Assembly (NCBI RefSeq): GCF_029024965.1
Contig: NZ_CP118982.1
Location: 1,116,001-1,180,000, forward strand
Length of the DNA stretch: 64,000 bases
Source: Staphylococcus equorum
GTDB taxonomy: Bacteria > Bacillota > Bacilli > Staphylococcales > Staphylococcaceae
Reading direction: 5' to 3'
The translations under genes and the position numbers were made by a program. The notes below the pieces were generated by a model. It was not told the origin of the DNA. It saw only the letters and a list, made by a program, of their open reading frames with translations, and made no database searches. Within the stretch, counting starts at the first letter, position 1. Each line of letters starts with the position of its first letter. Below, in pieces: positions 1-10,127 of the stretch.

Positions 1-1
1 T

Positions 2-2218
2 ATGCAAGGTTATAATGTGTTACATCCAATGGGGTGGGATGCATTTGGTCTTCCTGCAGAACAGTATGCCTTAGACACTGGTAATGATCCTCGTGAATTT
101 ACTAAAAAAAATATTGAGACGTTTAAACGTCAAATTAAAGAATTAGGTTTCAGTTATGATTGGGATAGAGAAGTGAATACTACAGACCCAGAATATTATA
201 AATGGACGCAATGGATTTTTATTCAATTATATAATAAAGGACTCGCTTACGTTGATGAAGTTGCAGTAAACTGGTGTCCAGAACTTGGTACAGTACTTTC
301 AAATGAAGAAGTTATTGACGGTGTGTCCGAACGTGGCGGTCACCCTGTGGTAAGAAAACCAATGAAACAATGGGTATTAAAAATTACTGAATATGCAGAT
401 CGTTTACTTGAAGATTTAGATGACTTAGATTGGCCTGAATCATTAAAAGACATGCAACGTAACTGGATTGGTCGTTCAGAAGGGGCTGCTATCTCATTCG
501 ATGTAGAAGACAATGATGCCCAAATTGAAGTATTTACAACACGTGCAGATACTGTGTACGGTGCAACATTCTTAGTGTTAAGTCCTGAACATGAACTTGT
601 AAATCAAATTACAACAGCAGATCAAGAAGTGGCTATCAAAGATTATCAACAAGAAGCGGCTAAAAAGTCAGACTTAGAACGTACAGGTTTATCTAAAGAA
701 AAATCCGGAGTATTCACTGGTGCATATGCAACGAATCCTTTATCTGGACAACAAGTTCCAATTTGGATTGCCGATTATGTACTTTCCACATACGGAACTG
801 GTGCAGTTATGGCAGTACCAAGTGGAGACCAAAGAGACTATGAATTCGCACAAACATTTGATTTGCCAATTTTAGAAGTTATCGAAGGTGGCGATTTATC
901 GCAAGAAGCCTATGATGGAGATGGACCACATGTTAATTCTGGCGAGTTGAACGGTTTATATAACGAAGAAGCGATTGCTAAAGCAATTGAATTGTTAGAA
1001 CAAAAAGGTGCGGGTACTAGAAAAGTAAATTATAAATTACGAGACTGGTTATTTAGTCGTCAAAGATATTGGGGCGAACCAATACCTGTAATTCATTGGG
1101 AAGATGGTTCAATGACCACTGTTCCAGAAGAAGAATTGCCGTTACTTTTACCTGAAACGGATGAAATTAAGCCTTCAGGTACAGGCGAATCTCCATTAGC
1201 TAACATTGCTGATTTTGTTAATGTGGTTGATGAAGAAACTGGAATGAAAGGTCGTCGCGAAACAAATACTATGCCACAATGGGCAGGTAGCTGTTGGTAT
1301 TATTTAAGATATATTGATCCAGATAATGATCAAATGCTTGCTGATCCAGAAAAATTAAAACACTGGCTACCGGTTGATTTATACATTGGTGGTGTAGAAC
1401 ACGCAGTACTTCACTTATTATATGCGAGATTCTGGCATAAAGTTTTATATGATTTAGGTGTAGTCCCTACGAAAGAACCATTCCAAAAATTATTTAACCA
1501 AGGCATGATACTCGGTGAAGGTAATGAAAAAATGAGTAAGTCAAAAGGTAATGTAATCAACCCAGATGATATCGTGAAATCACATGGTGCTGATACTTTA
1601 CGTATGTATGAAATGTTTATGGGACCACTTGATGCAGCAATTGCATGGAGTGAAAATGGTTTAGACGGCTCAAGACGTTTCTTAGACAGAATCTGGCGCT
1701 TATTAGTTACTGATGATGGTTTGATTTCCGATAAAGTGGTAAATATTAATAATAAAGCTTTAGATAAAAGTTATCATCAAACAGTGAAAAAAGTTACTGA
1801 GGATTATAATACTTTGAATTTCAATACCGCGATAAGTCAACTTATGGTATTTATCAATGATTGTTATAAAACAGATGAAATTTACAAACCATATATTGAA
1901 GGATTCATTAAAATGTTGGCACCAATTGCACCACATATATCTGAAGAATTATGGACGCAACTTGGACATGAAGAAACAATCACTTATCAACCATGGCCTT
2001 CATATGATGAATCATTGCTCGTTGATGATGAAATCGAAATTGTTGTTCAAGTGAACGGTAAAGTACGTGCTAAGATTAATATTCCAAAAGACACTTCAAA
2101 AGAAGAAATGGAACAATTAGCACTTGATAATGATAATGTTAAAGCTGAAATTGAAGGTAAAGATATCAAGAAAGTCATTGCAGTACCAAAAAAATTAGTT
2201 AACATTGTAGCTAAATAA
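2..2218 (+). CDS. leuS: Leucyl-tRNA synthetase, 5'-truncated by window edge
   Basis: Class Ia aminoacyl-tRNA synthetase that charges tRNA-Leu in the cytoplasm. The reading frame is open from the first base; the visible 738 residues begin just after the expected HIGH motif, so roughly 65 residues lie outside the window and the first ATG seen is internal. The KMSKS loop is intact at visible residues 510-514. The CP1 editing insertion lies around residues 155-350 (the [12 protein letters not shown] segment is typical of the LeuS editing site), and the anticodon-binding and C-terminal domains follow. A rhodanese gene starts 18 bases after the stop codon with its own Shine-Dalgarno and is probably co-transcribed. 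Any T-box leader would be upstream and unseen. Confidence 0.97.
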   Translation: MQGYNVLHPMGWDAFGLPAEQYALDTGNDPREFTKKNIETFKRQIKELGFSYDWDREVNTTDPEYYKWTQWIFIQLYNKGLAYVDEVAVNWCPELGTVLSNEEVIDGVSERGGHPVVRKPMKQWVLKITEYADRLLEDLDDLDWPESLKDMQRNWIGRSEGAAISFDVEDNDAQIEVFTTRADTVYGATFLVLSPEHELVNQITTADQEVAIKDYQQEAAKKSDLERTGLSKEKSGVFTGAYATNPLSGQQVPIWIADYVLSTYGTGAVMAVPSGDQRDYEFAQTFDLPILEVIEGGDLSQEAYDGDGPHVNSGELNGLYNEEAIAKAIELLEQKGAGTRKVNYKLRDWLFSRQRYWGEPIPVIHWEDGSMTTVPEEELPLLLPETDEIKPSGTGESPLANIADFVNVVDEETGMKGRRETNTMPQWAGSCWYYLRYIDPDNDQMLADPEKLKHWLPVDLYIGGVEHAVLHLLYARFWHKVLYDLGVVPTKEPFQKLFNQGMILGEGNEKMSKSKGNVINPDDIVKSHGADTLRMYEMFMGPLDAAIAWSENGLDGSRRFLDRIWRLLVTDDGLISDKVVNINNKALDKSYHQTVKKVTEDYNTLNFNTAISQLMVFINDCYKTDEIYKPYIEGFIKMLAPIAPHISEELWTQLGHEETITYQPWPSYDESLLVDDEIEIVVQVNGKVRAKINIPKDTSKEEMEQLALDNDNVKAEIEGKDIKKVIAVPKKLVNIVAK

Positions 2219-2236
2219 TAGTAGGAGGAATTATTT

Positions 2237-2548
2237 ATGGAATCTATTACAATTGATGAGTTGAAAGATAAGGTCCTAAATTCTGATCCAATTCATATCG
2301 TTGATGTTAGAACAGATGAAGAAACAGCTATGGGTGTAATACCAGGCGCAGAAAAAATACCAATGAATCAAGTTCCAGATAAATTAAATCATTTTAACAA
2401 AGATGAAACATATTATATCATTTGTAAAGTGGGCGGACGTAGTGCACAAGTTGTTCAATTCCTTGAACAAAACGATATACATGCAGTTAATGTTGAAGGC
2501 GGTATGGACGCGTGGGGCGACGAAGGTTTAGAAATCAATAGTATTTAA
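2237..2548 (+). CDS. Single-domain rhodanese-like protein
   Basis: A 103-residue single rhodanese domain, which in this family carries sulfur as a persulfide on one cysteine. The active loop is CKVGGRS with Cys63, and the N-terminal IVDVRTDEE motif is the family's CH2A-like segment. A strong AGGAGG-type ribosome site lies before the ATG. It follows leuS closely and ends at a clear terminator, so it is likely the last gene of the leuS transcript. The physiological sulfur donor or acceptor cannot be told from the sequence. Confidence 0.9.
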   Translation: MESITIDELKDKVLNSDPIHIVDVRTDEETAMGVIPGAEKIPMNQVPDKLNHFNKDETYYIICKVGGRSAQVVQFLEQNDIHAVNVEGGMDAWGDEGLEINSI

Positions 2549-2641
2549 GTTGAAATAAAGCTTAAAATATTGAATTGAAAATGTTTGATTTAATAAATTC
2601 TAATTAGCTTTCTTTTTAGAGCGTTAATTGTAATTTTAAAG

Positions 2642-2680
2642 TGTCGACAAAGTCTCTGACTTTGTTGGCATTTTTTTGTG
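2642..2680 (+). terminator. Rho-independent terminator after the rhodanese gene
   Basis: Stem TGTCGACAAAGTC / GACTTTGTTGGCA with a short loop, followed by a run of seven T. The same CGACAAA/TTTGTYGGC core recurs at several other gene ends in this window. Confidence 0.85.
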
Positions 2681-2770
2681 CAAGTATTCCACAAGCGCAG
2701 CGTCATCCTATAGTCTTCAGCTATGAACTTGTCAAAGGCAAATATTGTCTCGATGACAATATAAATCAAA

Positions 2771-2809
2771 AAAACAAACAAAATGCTATAAGAGCATTTT
2801 GTTTGTTTT
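2771..2809 (-). terminator. Bidirectional terminator, 17-bp perfect stem
   Basis: AAAACAAACAAAATGCT pairs perfectly with its reverse complement at 2793-2809 around a 5-base loop. A/T-rich flanks give a U-run on both strands. It sits just downstream of the minus-strand oxidoreductase gene and can also back up the rhodanese terminator. Confidence 0.88.
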
Positions 2810-2834
2810 GATTTGTGAAGATTATATTTAAGTA

Positions 2835-4094
2835 TTAAAGATGAAATTCACCCGCGTTTGAGCCAGCAACATTACCAGTGACTAAAGCGCTTGTGATATT
2901 ATATCCACCTGTGTAACCATGTATATCTAATACTTCACCGCACAAAAATAACCCTGGTACGTGTTTTGACATCATAGTTTTAGGGTGTATTTCTTTTAAT
3001 GACACACCACCACCAGTTACAAAAGCTTTATCAATGGGCAACGTTCCGTTGACAGTAAAAGTAAAACCTTTAAATAATTCAACTAACTTATTAATTTGTG
3101 CATTTGAAATATGATGGGCAGTTAAGTCATCACTAATTTGTGCTTGTTCAATAATGAATAATAAATAACGTTCTTCGATTAACCCGTGCAAGCTATTTTT
3201 AATATATTTGTCAGGTGTATCTTTTAATATATTTCTAATTTGTGCTTCTAATTGAGCGACACTCAGATTTGGAAAAGCATCAAGTTGCATCTGAATCTCT
3301 TTTTGTTTTTGACTTTTTTGCTCTTTATATACAAATTGACTACATCTCAGTGCGGCAGGTCCACTTATACCAAAATGTGTGAATAACATATCCATTTGAT
3401 GTGTGATACGTTGTTTGCCATTCTTTTTCAATACGGATAGTGCAACATCCTTTAAACTTAAACCTTTTAAACGCTTGTTCTTAATAAAAGGTTCAGAAGA
3501 CGTAATAGGGACTTCGGTCGGAAATAATTCTGTAATCGTATGACCTAAATGTTTAGCAAATTTATAACCATCTCCAGTAGACCCCGTTTTGGGTACACTA
3601 GTACCACCAGTCGCAATAATGAGACTCTTACTTTCAAATTGTTGTTGCTCATTTAGTGTAACTTGAAACGTTTGTTGTGGTGTATATTCAATAGATTGGA
3701 CAGTAGATTCTTCTTTAACGTTTACATTGTTTTGTTGTAACGTATGAATGAGGGCATCTACCACGTCTTGTGCTTTATTAGATACTGGAAACATACGACC
3801 ATGATCTTCTTCTTTTAAACCTACACCTCTTGATTCGAAAAATTGAATGATGGATTCATTATCAAATACAGAGAAAGGACTGTATAAAAATTTTCCATTG
3901 CCAGGTATGTTTTTAATAATTTCATCATAAGGAAGGCGGTTAGTAACATTACAGCGGCCGCCACCAGAAATTTTTAGCTTGCGACCCAATCCTTTTTTCT
4001 TCTCAATTAATAAAACATTTTCGCTATTTTGACTTGCTGCAGCGGCAGCCATGAGTCCACTTGGCCCACCACCGATTATAATTGTTTGATACAT
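2835..4094 (-). CDS. FAD-dependent oxidoreductase, HI0933/YhiN family
   Basis: A 419-residue flavoprotein. The N-terminal Rossmann motif GGGPSG (residues 8-13) binds the ADP part of FAD, and the second signature GGGRCN (residues 44-49) is typical of the HI0933/BaiN-like family. The C-terminal FLCGEVLDIHGYTGGYN block is the conserved second FAD contact. The substrate of this family in staphylococci is unknown to me. It is monocistronic, divergent from murJ, and its ATG follows a GGGAGG site. Length is normal for the family. Confidence 0.88.
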   Translation of the reverse strand: MYQTIIIGGGPSGLMAAAAASQNSENVLLIEKKKGLGRKLKISGGGRCNVTNRLPYDEIIKNIPGNGKFLYSPFSVFDNESIIQFFESRGVGLKEEDHGRMFPVSNKAQDVVDALIHTLQQNNVNVKEESTVQSIEYTPQQTFQVTLNEQQQFESKSLIIATGGTSVPKTGSTGDGYKFAKHLGHTITELFPTEVPITSSEPFIKNKRLKGLSLKDVALSVLKKNGKQRITHQMDMLFTHFGISGPAALRCSQFVYKEQKSQKQKEIQMQLDAFPNLSVAQLEAQIRNILKDTPDKYIKNSLHGLIEERYLLFIIEQAQISDDLTAHHISNAQINKLVELFKGFTFTVNGTLPIDKAFVTGGGVSLKEIHPKTMMSKHVPGLFLCGEVLDIHGYTGGYNITSALVTGNVAGSNAGEFHL

Positions 4095-4215
4095 TTTATT
4101 GCCTCCCTTAGCTATATAGTGTTATTTTATAGTAATATACTTTTGAAAAAAAGTAGTTATAACGTTATTATTAAAGTTATGAGTGTAAAAATTAATTTGA
4201 GATAGGAAGATCTGA

Positions 4216-5853
4216 ATGAGTGAAAGTAAAGAATTAGTGAGGGGCACCTTTTTAATTACGCTTAGTATTTTGATTACTAAGGTTTTAGGTGTTATATATA
4301 TTATTCCATTCTACTCGATTATTGGTGGAGAGGAAAATTTGGCGCCTTTCAACTATGCATACACCCCGTATAATATAGCGATTGCTATTGCAACTGCGGG
4401 AGTCCCATTAGCAGCGTCTAAATATGTTTCTAAGTATAATGCAATGGGTGCATATAAGGTCAGTGAAAAACTGTATAAATCAAGCTTTCTTGTTATGACT
4501 GTAACAGGATTTATAGGATTTTTCATCTTATATTTATTAGCTCCAACAATTGCATCTATTACTTTAGCAAATAAAGCAGGTGCAAATGGCGGGTGGTCAG
4601 TAGACGAAATTACATGGATTATTAGAATTATTAGTATGGTAGTTATTTTTATTCCGCTACTTGCTACATGGCGCGGTGTGTTCCAGGGTTACAAATCTAT
4701 GGGACCAACAGCAGTGTCAGAAGTTATTGAACAAATTGCACGTATACTATTTATTTTAGTTGGTAGTTATTTAGTTCTTAATGTATTTAACGGCAGTGTA
4801 CTTGCAGCTAATGGTATTGCTACATTTGCAGCGGCTGTAGGAGCAATTGCAGGGATTTTCACACTATGGTATTACTGGAGAAAAAGAAAACCTAATATTG
4901 AAAAAATGGTTGCAACGGATACAACGGGCATTGATATATCATACGGTAAAATGTACAAAGAGATTATTTCTTACAGTATTCCGTTCGTCATCGTGAGTCT
5001 GAATTTCCCATTATTTAATTTAGTCGATCAATTTACACATAATAGCGCACTCGGTTTAGCAGGTGTGTCTAGCAATATGCATGACTATTTCTTTACAATT
5101 TTAAATATGACGACAAATAAAATCGTTATGATTCCAACAGCACTATCAGCTGGTTTTGCAGTAAGTTTAATTCCATTTATTACTAAAACGTATGCAAAAG
5201 GTGAATTACATGAGATGCACAGACAAATACGTACGTCATTAGGGGTTCTAATGTTCATCACAGTGCCTGCAAGTTTAGGTATTATGGCATTAGCATTACC
5301 ATTATATACAGTCTTTTATAGTTATAATGTTGATGGTAGCCAAATGCTATTCTACTATGCGCCAGTAGCAATTCTAATTGGTTTATTGAGTGTAACAGCA
5401 TCAATGTTACAAGGTATTGATAAACAAAAATTAACAGTATTTGTTATATTAGCGGCAGTTGTAATAAAAGTAGTGTTAAATACACCATTAATTATAGCGT
5501 TCCATTCTGCTGGTGCGATATTAAGTACGGCAATTGCATTATTATTTGCAGTGTCATGTAATCTGTATATACTTAAAAAACATGCTAAATTTGATTTTTC
5601 AGAAACATGGTTACACTTTGGTAAAATATTCTTGTATAGCTTAATTATGATGATATCAGTTGAATTAACATTCTTTATCTTACAATTCTTTATTTCAACA
5701 CAATCTAAATTTGGATCGCTGATTATAATTATTGTTAGTGTGATTGTTGGTATGTTAGTTTATGCTAGCATGACTATGAAGACAAGACTTGCAGATCAGT
5801 TTTTAGGTGATATTCCACAGAAAATTAGACGTAAATTAGGTATCGCAGAATGA
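4216..5853 (+). CDS. murJ: Lipid II flippase, MurJ/YtgP (MOP superfamily)
   Basis: A 545-residue polytopic membrane protein with about 14 hydrophobic segments, matching the polysaccharide-biosynthesis/MATE-like (MOP) exporter superfamily. In Bacillus subtilis (YtgP) and S. aureus the protein at this locus is MurJ, which moves the peptidoglycan precursor lipid II across the membrane. The N-terminal segment VRGTFLITLSILITKVLG is the typical first helix. Start codon ATG follows an AGGAAG site. The stop overlaps the next gene's start (ATGA), indicating translational coupling with the pseudouridine synthase. Assignment as MurJ rests on family and gene order; other SpoVB-like paralogues are possible but less likely here. 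Confidence 0.88.
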   Translation: MSESKELVRGTFLITLSILITKVLGVIYIIPFYSIIGGEENLAPFNYAYTPYNIAIAIATAGVPLAASKYVSKYNAMGAYKVSEKLYKSSFLVMTVTGFIGFFILYLLAPTIASITLANKAGANGGWSVDEITWIIRIISMVVIFIPLLATWRGVFQGYKSMGPTAVSEVIEQIARILFILVGSYLVLNVFNGSVLAANGIATFAAAVGAIAGIFTLWYYWRKRKPNIEKMVATDTTGIDISYGKMYKEIISYSIPFVIVSLNFPLFNLVDQFTHNSALGLAGVSSNMHDYFFTILNMTTNKIVMIPTALSAGFAVSLIPFITKTYAKGELHEMHRQIRTSLGVLMFITVPASLGIMALALPLYTVFYSYNVDGSQMLFYYAPVAILIGLLSVTASMLQGIDKQKLTVFVILAAVVIKVVLNTPLIIAFHSAGAILSTAIALLFAVSCNLYILKKHAKFDFSETWLHFGKIFLYSLIMMISVELTFFILQFFISTQSKFGSLIIIIVSVIVGMLVYASMTMKTRLADQFLGDIPQKIRRKLGIAE

Positions 5854-6548
5854 GAATAGATAAATTCTTAGCTAATATGGGCGTAGGAACACGTACAGAA
5901 GTGAAACAACTACTAAAAAAAGGCAATGTTACCGTGAATGATAAAAAAGAGAAATCACCAAAAACACAAATCAATCCAGATACGGATACTGTAAGCGTTA
6001 ATGAAACGCAAATTCAGTATATAGATAAAATCTATTTGATGTTAAATAAACCAAAAGGGTATTTATCAGCTACTGAAGATAATAATCAACAGACAGTTAT
6101 AGACTTAGTAGAAGAATTTAGATATTTAGAACTATTTCCAGTTGGACGTTTGGATAAAGATACTGAAGGGTTATTGCTCATCACTAATGATGGGCAGTTT
6201 AACCATCAATTGATGAGTCCAACAAAGCATGTTTCTAAGACATATGAAGTAATTTCTGAAAAAACTATTACAAAAAATGATATAGAATCCTTTAAAACGG
6301 GTATTGAATTAAATGAGGGATTGGCGAAACCTGCTCAATTAGTTGAAGGTGATGAAAAGAACAAATCATTTGTCACAATATACGAAGGAAGGTATCATCA
6401 GGTTAAGCGTATGTTTCATGCTATAGATAATGAAGTTTTAGCTTTGAAACGTATTAGCATTGGCGACTTAAAGCTAGATTCAGCATTAGCGCCAGGAGAA
6501 TATCGTCATCTAACTCAACAAGATTTTAAACAATTAGGATTAAAATAA
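5850..6548 (+). CDS. RsuA-family 16S rRNA pseudouridine synthase
   Basis: A 232-residue enzyme converting a uridine in rRNA to pseudouridine. An N-terminal S4-like RNA-binding domain (RIDKFLANMGVGTR, residues 2-15) precedes the catalytic domain with the GRLDKDTEG motif, where Asp102 is the catalytic aspartate, and the NKPKGYLSA motif. It corresponds to Bacillus YtzG. It overlaps murJ by four bases and is followed 15 bases later by the YtxH gene, so the three probably form one transcript. The exact target position is inferred only from the RsuA family. Confidence 0.9.
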   Translation: MRIDKFLANMGVGTRTEVKQLLKKGNVTVNDKKEKSPKTQINPDTDTVSVNETQIQYIDKIYLMLNKPKGYLSATEDNNQQTVIDLVEEFRYLELFPVGRLDKDTEGLLLITNDGQFNHQLMSPTKHVSKTYEVISEKTITKNDIESFKTGIELNEGLAKPAQLVEGDEKNKSFVTIYEGRYHQVKRMFHAIDNEVLALKRISIGDLKLDSALAPGEYRHLTQQDFKQLGLK

Positions 6549-6563
6549 TGAAGAGGTGTTTTT

Positions 6564-6974
6564 ATGTCAAATTTATTTAAAGCAGTATTAGGTATCGGCG
6601 GAGCAGCGGCTGCAGTTGTTCTTTCTAAAAAAGAAAATAGAGATAGATTAAAAGACGAGTATGGCAAATACAAGTCTAATCCAGAATCATATAAACAAAA
6701 CGCGAAAGATATCGCTAGTCAAATTAGTTCAAAAGCAGGCGAAACTTATAGTGAAGTAAAACAAGATCCTAAAGGCTATGCTTCAAAAGTAAAACAAGAC
6801 CCTAAAGGTTACCTTAAAGATCAAAAAAATCATTTCAAAAATGGTGTCAAAAAAGAAGACGTAGAAATTGAAGAAGCTAGATTCGATGATGAAGGCGGAG
6901 ATCCTTCTAATAATCTACGTGTCGTAACTGAAGAAGAATTAAAAAATAATAGTAATAAACGTGATAATAAGTAG
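6564..6974 (+). CDS. YtxH domain-containing small membrane protein
   Basis: A 136-residue protein with one short glycine/alanine-rich transmembrane segment at residues 5-20, followed by a hydrophilic, charged helical tail. The tail holds a small internal repeat, VKQDPKGY, at residues 65-72 and 76-83. The layout is that of YtxH proteins, which in Bacillus are general-stress associated, but no biochemical role is known. It closes the murJ operon and is followed by a terminator at 6993-7023. Confidence 0.8.
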   Translation: MSNLFKAVLGIGGAAAAVVLSKKENRDRLKDEYGKYKSNPESYKQNAKDIASQISSKAGETYSEVKQDPKGYASKVKQDPKGYLKDQKNHFKNGVKKEDVEIEEARFDDEGGDPSNNLRVVTEEELKNNSNKRDNK

Positions 6975-6992
6975 TAGATTACGTTTTGACGG

Positions 6993-7023
6993 CCTAGTTC
7001 ATTTTAGTGAACTAGGTTTTTTT
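6993..7023 (+). terminator. Terminator of the murJ operon
   Basis: Perfect 9-bp stem CCTAGTTCA / TGAACTAGG with a 6-base loop followed by seven T. Confidence 0.92.
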
Positions 7024-7027
7024 ATGT

Positions 7028-7260
7028 AAGTGCGACAGAAATTTATATTTTTTAACGAGATTTCGTCGTATGAGCCGAGTCCCACAAAGATAACTAGAAA
7101 ATCGAATACATGAGCTGGAGCGCTTGCATAAGACCTACTTGTCTTCATAAATGAAGTAGTAGTGCTTTAAAAGATTAATATAAGCGCATTTTCAGTTCAG
7201 TCAGTCACTGCCAATATAATAATTAAGGATGAGACATGTATTTTGTCTCACTTCTTTTTT
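7028..7260. repeat. Intergenic repeat-like element, copy A
   Basis: This fills most of the 450-base gap between the murJ operon and pepV and contains no gene. It begins with a bulged hairpin (CGACAGAAAT / GATTTCGTCG, about 7032-7070) and ends with TGAGACA / TGTCTCA (7230-7250) plus a T-rich run. The part from 7155 to 7250 reads as a diverged copy of 60924-61020; shared blocks include AGTAGTAGT, CTTTAAAAG, ATAAGCG, ATTTTCA, TTCAGTCAG, TGCCAATATAATAA and GAGACATGTA. The rest of the gap, 7261-7426, is AT-rich and holds the pepV promoter region. Confidence 0.6.
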
Positions 7261-7302
7261 ATATTAATACAGTTTTTGAAATATATTAATATATATAGGT
7301 TG

Positions 7303-7345
7303 AACTGTTTTCTTTGTTGACTAAACAGTTGGAATTTTTAAATAA
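7303..7345 (+). promoter_or_regulatory. Possible pepV promoter within an inverted repeat
   Basis: A perfect 8-bp inverted repeat, AACTGTTT (7303-7310) and AAACAGTT (7323-7330), surrounds a -35-like TTGACT at 7317-7322. A weak -10 candidate, TAAATA, lies 16 bases further at 7339-7344. The placement suggests an operator over the -35 region, but the -10 is poor. Confidence 0.35.
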
Positions 7346-7426
7346 TAATGACATCTCACTGTAGTTTCTTCCACACTTCATGTAAAATATTAAATATATA
7401 AGTTTGGAGAAGGAAGTGGATCACAA

Positions 7427-8836
7427 ATGTGGAAAGACAAAGTGAAAGAGTATGAAGATCTAATCGTTGATGATTTGAAAGGTTTATTATCTATTGAGAG
7501 TGTTAGGGAAGATAATAAAGCAACAGCAGAATATCCAGTTGGACCTGGTCCACGAAAAGCCTTAGATTACATGTACAAAATAGCTGAACGCGATGGATTT
7601 GGCACACATGATGTAGACCATATCGCTGGTCGTATTGAAGCGGGTGCTGGAGAAGATGTTTTTGGTATATTATGCCATGTTGATGTTGTACCTGCTGGAG
7701 AAGGTTGGGATTCTGATCCGTTTGATCCAGTTGTGACAGACGATAGAATTATTGCAAGAGGTACGCTTGATGATAAGGGTCCAACAATTGCAGCGTACTA
7801 TGCAGTTAAAATATTAAATGATATGAATGTAAATTGGAAAAAACGTATACATATTATAATAGGTACTGATGAAGAATCTGATTGGCAATGCACTGAGCGT
7901 TATTTTGAAACTGAAGAAATGCCTGCATTAGGATTTGCACCGGATGCAGAATTCCCTGCAATTCACGGCGAAAAAGGTATTACTACTTTTGATGTGATAC
8001 AAAATGAAAAAGCAGAAGACCAAGACGAGCCAGAATATGAATTAATTTCATTTAACTCAGGTCAAAGATATAATATGGTACCTGATGAAGCCGTGGCAAA
8101 TGTATCTGTAAAAGAAAACATGACTGACGTCATTCAAAATTTCGAACAATTTGTTCAAGAGAACAATATTGAAGGGGAAAGTATCGTTGATAGTGGTGTA
8201 CTTGTATTAAAAGTTCAAGGAAAAGCTGTACATGGTATGGATCCTTCTATCGGTGTCAATGCTGGTTTATACTTGTTAAATTTCTTATCAAGCCTAGATT
8301 TAGATAAAACAGCAGCTAATTTCGTAGATTTCAGTGAAAAATATTTATTCAATTCTCATTTCGGAGAAAAAATGGGTATGAAATTCCACACAGATGTTAT
8401 GGGTGATTTAACGACGAATATTGGTGTTATGTCTTATGACAATGTCAAAGGTGGGACATTTGGTGTTAATTTAAGATATCCGCAAGGATTTGAATTTGAA
8501 GAAGCAATGACGCGTTTCAAGAGTGAAGTTCAATCACTTGGATTTTCAATTGAATTAGGTAAAAATCAAACACCACACTATGTAGAAAAAGATGATCCAT
8601 TTGTTCAAACGCTCGTACAAGCCTATAGAAACCAAACAGGCGATGAAACTGAACCATACACAATTGGTGGTGGCACATACGCCCGTAATTTAGATAAAGG
8701 TGTTGCCTTTGGAGCAATGTTCAATGATTCTGAAGATTTAATGCACCAAAAAAATGAATATATCAGTAAGAAGCAATTATTTGATGCGACGAGTATCTAT
8801 TTAGAGTCACTATATACTTTGTGTGTGGAGGAATAA
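7427..8836 (+). CDS. pepV: Dipeptidase PepV (M20 family)
   Basis: A 469-residue cytoplasmic metallopeptidase of the M20 family that hydrolyses dipeptides, in staphylococci described as the Mn-dependent Sapep type. Visible metal and catalytic residues are His84 (HVDVVPAG), Asp115/116 (GTLDDKGP), Glu149-Glu150 (GTDEES), Asp173 (PDAEFP) and the C-terminal His in MHQKNEY. A long lid domain occupies the middle. The ATG follows a GGAGAAGGAAGTGG site. The stop codon lies two bases before the start of dat, so the two genes are translationally linked; dipeptides from wall or protein turnover could supply D/L-amino acids to Dat. Confidence 0.95.
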   Translation: MWKDKVKEYEDLIVDDLKGLLSIESVREDNKATAEYPVGPGPRKALDYMYKIAERDGFGTHDVDHIAGRIEAGAGEDVFGILCHVDVVPAGEGWDSDPFDPVVTDDRIIARGTLDDKGPTIAAYYAVKILNDMNVNWKKRIHIIIGTDEESDWQCTERYFETEEMPALGFAPDAEFPAIHGEKGITTFDVIQNEKAEDQDEPEYELISFNSGQRYNMVPDEAVANVSVKENMTDVIQNFEQFVQENNIEGESIVDSGVLVLKVQGKAVHGMDPSIGVNAGLYLLNFLSSLDLDKTAANFVDFSEKYLFNSHFGEKMGMKFHTDVMGDLTTNIGVMSYDNVKGGTFGVNLRYPQGFEFEEAMTRFKSEVQSLGFSIELGKNQTPHYVEKDDPFVQTLVQAYRNQTGDETEPYTIGGGTYARNLDKGVAFGAMFNDSEDLMHQKNEYISKKQLFDATSIYLESLYTLCVEE

Positions 8837-8838
8837 AT

Positions 8839-9684
8839 ATGACAAAAGTGTTAATAAACGAAAGATTACTAGAAGAAAAAGATGCAAATGTAGCTTATAA
8901 CGATAGAGGTTATGTATTTGGTGATGGTATTTATGAATATATAAGAGTTTATGACAATCATCCCTTTACTGCCAATGCACATTTTGAAAGATTATTAAGA
9001 AGTGCTAAAGAAATTGGCTTAGAATTAAACTATACTGTTAATGGCCTTATAGAACTCGTACGCGAACTGATAGCTGCAAATGGTGTAGTTAATGGCGGTG
9101 TATATATTCAAGTAACACGTGGTACTGCACCACGTGACCATGCCTTTCCTACGCCATCAGTAAAAGCGAACATCACAGCTTTTACAAAGACTTATGATCG
9201 TCCATATAAGCTATTAGAAGAAGGCATAAATGCCGTGACAACTGAAGATATCCGTTGGTTAAGATGTGATATAAAAAGCTTGAATTTATTAGGCAATGTA
9301 TTAGCAAAAGAATATGCTGTTAAATATAATGCACAAGAAGCAATTCAGCACCGTGGTGAAACTGTTACAGAAGGATCTTCAAGTAATGTTTACGCAATTA
9401 AAGATGGAGTGATTTATACACACCCAATCAACAACTATATTTTGAACGGCATTACACGTATGGTTATAAAAGAAATTGCTCAAGAAAAAGGTGTTTCGTT
9501 TAAAGAAGAAACATTTACTTTAGATTTTTTGAAAAATGCGGATGAAGTTTTGGTTTCAAGTACATCAATTGAAGTGATGCCAGTTGTTAAATTAAATGGT
9601 GAAGCTGTGGGTGATGGAAAAGTAGGGCCAATCACTAAATCGTTACAAGAAGGATTTAATAGATATATTGACACGCATAGTTAA
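8839..9684 (+). CDS. dat: D-amino acid (D-alanine) aminotransferase
   Basis: A PLP-dependent fold-type IV aminotransferase that interconverts D-alanine and D-glutamate with their keto acids, supplying D-amino acids to peptidoglycan. The lysine in [13 protein letters not shown] is the expected Schiff-base residue, and [12 protein letters not shown] is the phosphate-binding segment. I place the start at ATG 8839 (281 residues), because GGAGGAATAAAT lies directly upstream and inside the longer open frame that begins at 8821. It is coupled to pepV. Length is normal for the family. Confidence 0.95.
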   Translation: MTKVLINERLLEEKDANVAYNDRGYVFGDGIYEYIRVYDNHPFTANAHFERLLRSAKEIGLELNYTVNGLIELVRELIAANGVVNGGVYIQVTRGTAPRDHAFPTPSVKANITAFTKTYDRPYKLLEEGINAVTTEDIRWLRCDIKSLNLLGNVLAKEYAVKYNAQEAIQHRGETVTEGSSSNVYAIKDGVIYTHPINNYILNGITRMVIKEIAQEKGVSFKEETFTLDFLKNADEVLVSSTSIEVMPVVKLNGEAVGDGKVGPITKSLQEGFNRYIDTHS

Positions 9685-9733
9685 TAATTTCAATAAATGG
9701 ATAGAAAATGTAACATATATTAAGGTCAAATTA

Positions 9734-9784
9734 TGTTATAATTCTTACTGAGCCGTTTAATAGAATTCCATAAAGGTATGGAAT
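9734..9784 (+). promoter_or_regulatory. Extended -10 promoter with downstream hairpin
   Basis: TGTTATAAT at 9734-9742 is a perfect extended -10 element; no good -35 is visible. About 22 bases downstream an 8-bp perfect hairpin, ATTCCATA-AAGG-TATGGAAT (9765-9784), would sit near the 5' end of the transcript. No long open frame follows before 10141, so the product may be an RNA or a long leader of ytmP. Confidence 0.45.
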
Positions 9785-9909
9785 CAAAATGTGAATTTTA
9801 ATTTCTCATTTATAGTTGAAATAAAGTATTAAAGATTATAAAATCTTTTATATGTCATGAAATTTGGAAGTAAAAAATTTCACAAAAAAAGATAAAGAAA
9901 TATTAAATT

Positions 9910-9982
9910 AATACTCTGTTAAGAGCTAATTTATGATATGATGTAAAAGTTATTGTAAATTAGCTCAGATAGTATGAGTATT
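9910..9982. repeat. Two-tier inverted repeat in the dat-ytmP gap
   Basis: An outer pair AATACTC (9910-9916) / GAGTATT (9976-9982) encloses an inner perfect 11-bp pair GAGCTAATTTA (9923-9933) / TAAATTAGCTC (9956-9966). A TATGAT hexamer lies in the loop at 9937-9942 but lacks a -35. The structure could act as a DNA operator or form in RNA. Confidence 0.6.
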
Positions 9983-10091
9983 AATAAATTAAAAAGGACT
10001 TGAACCACGATGGGACAATGTGTCAGTCATAAAACTTGAGGCTGCACAATTTTGGTTGGAGTTTATAATTTTGAATTAAAAATTATTATAT

Positions 10092-10127
10092 ATGGCTCTC
10101 GAAAATTCTTTTCAGGAGCCATTTTCT
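10092..10127 (+). terminator. Terminator-like hairpin just before ytmP
   Basis: ATGGCTC...GGAGCCAT forms a long stem (14 paired positions with a 2-base mismatch, loop TTC) followed by a short TTTTC. It ends only about ten bases before the ytmP ribosome site, so it either ends an independent small RNA or acts as an attenuator of ytmP-trmB. Confidence 0.6.

Noticed and set aside
2590..2781. 63-codon minus-strand open frame after the rhodanese gene
   Set aside because: It crosses two strong terminators and has no ribosome site; composition is that of spacer DNA.
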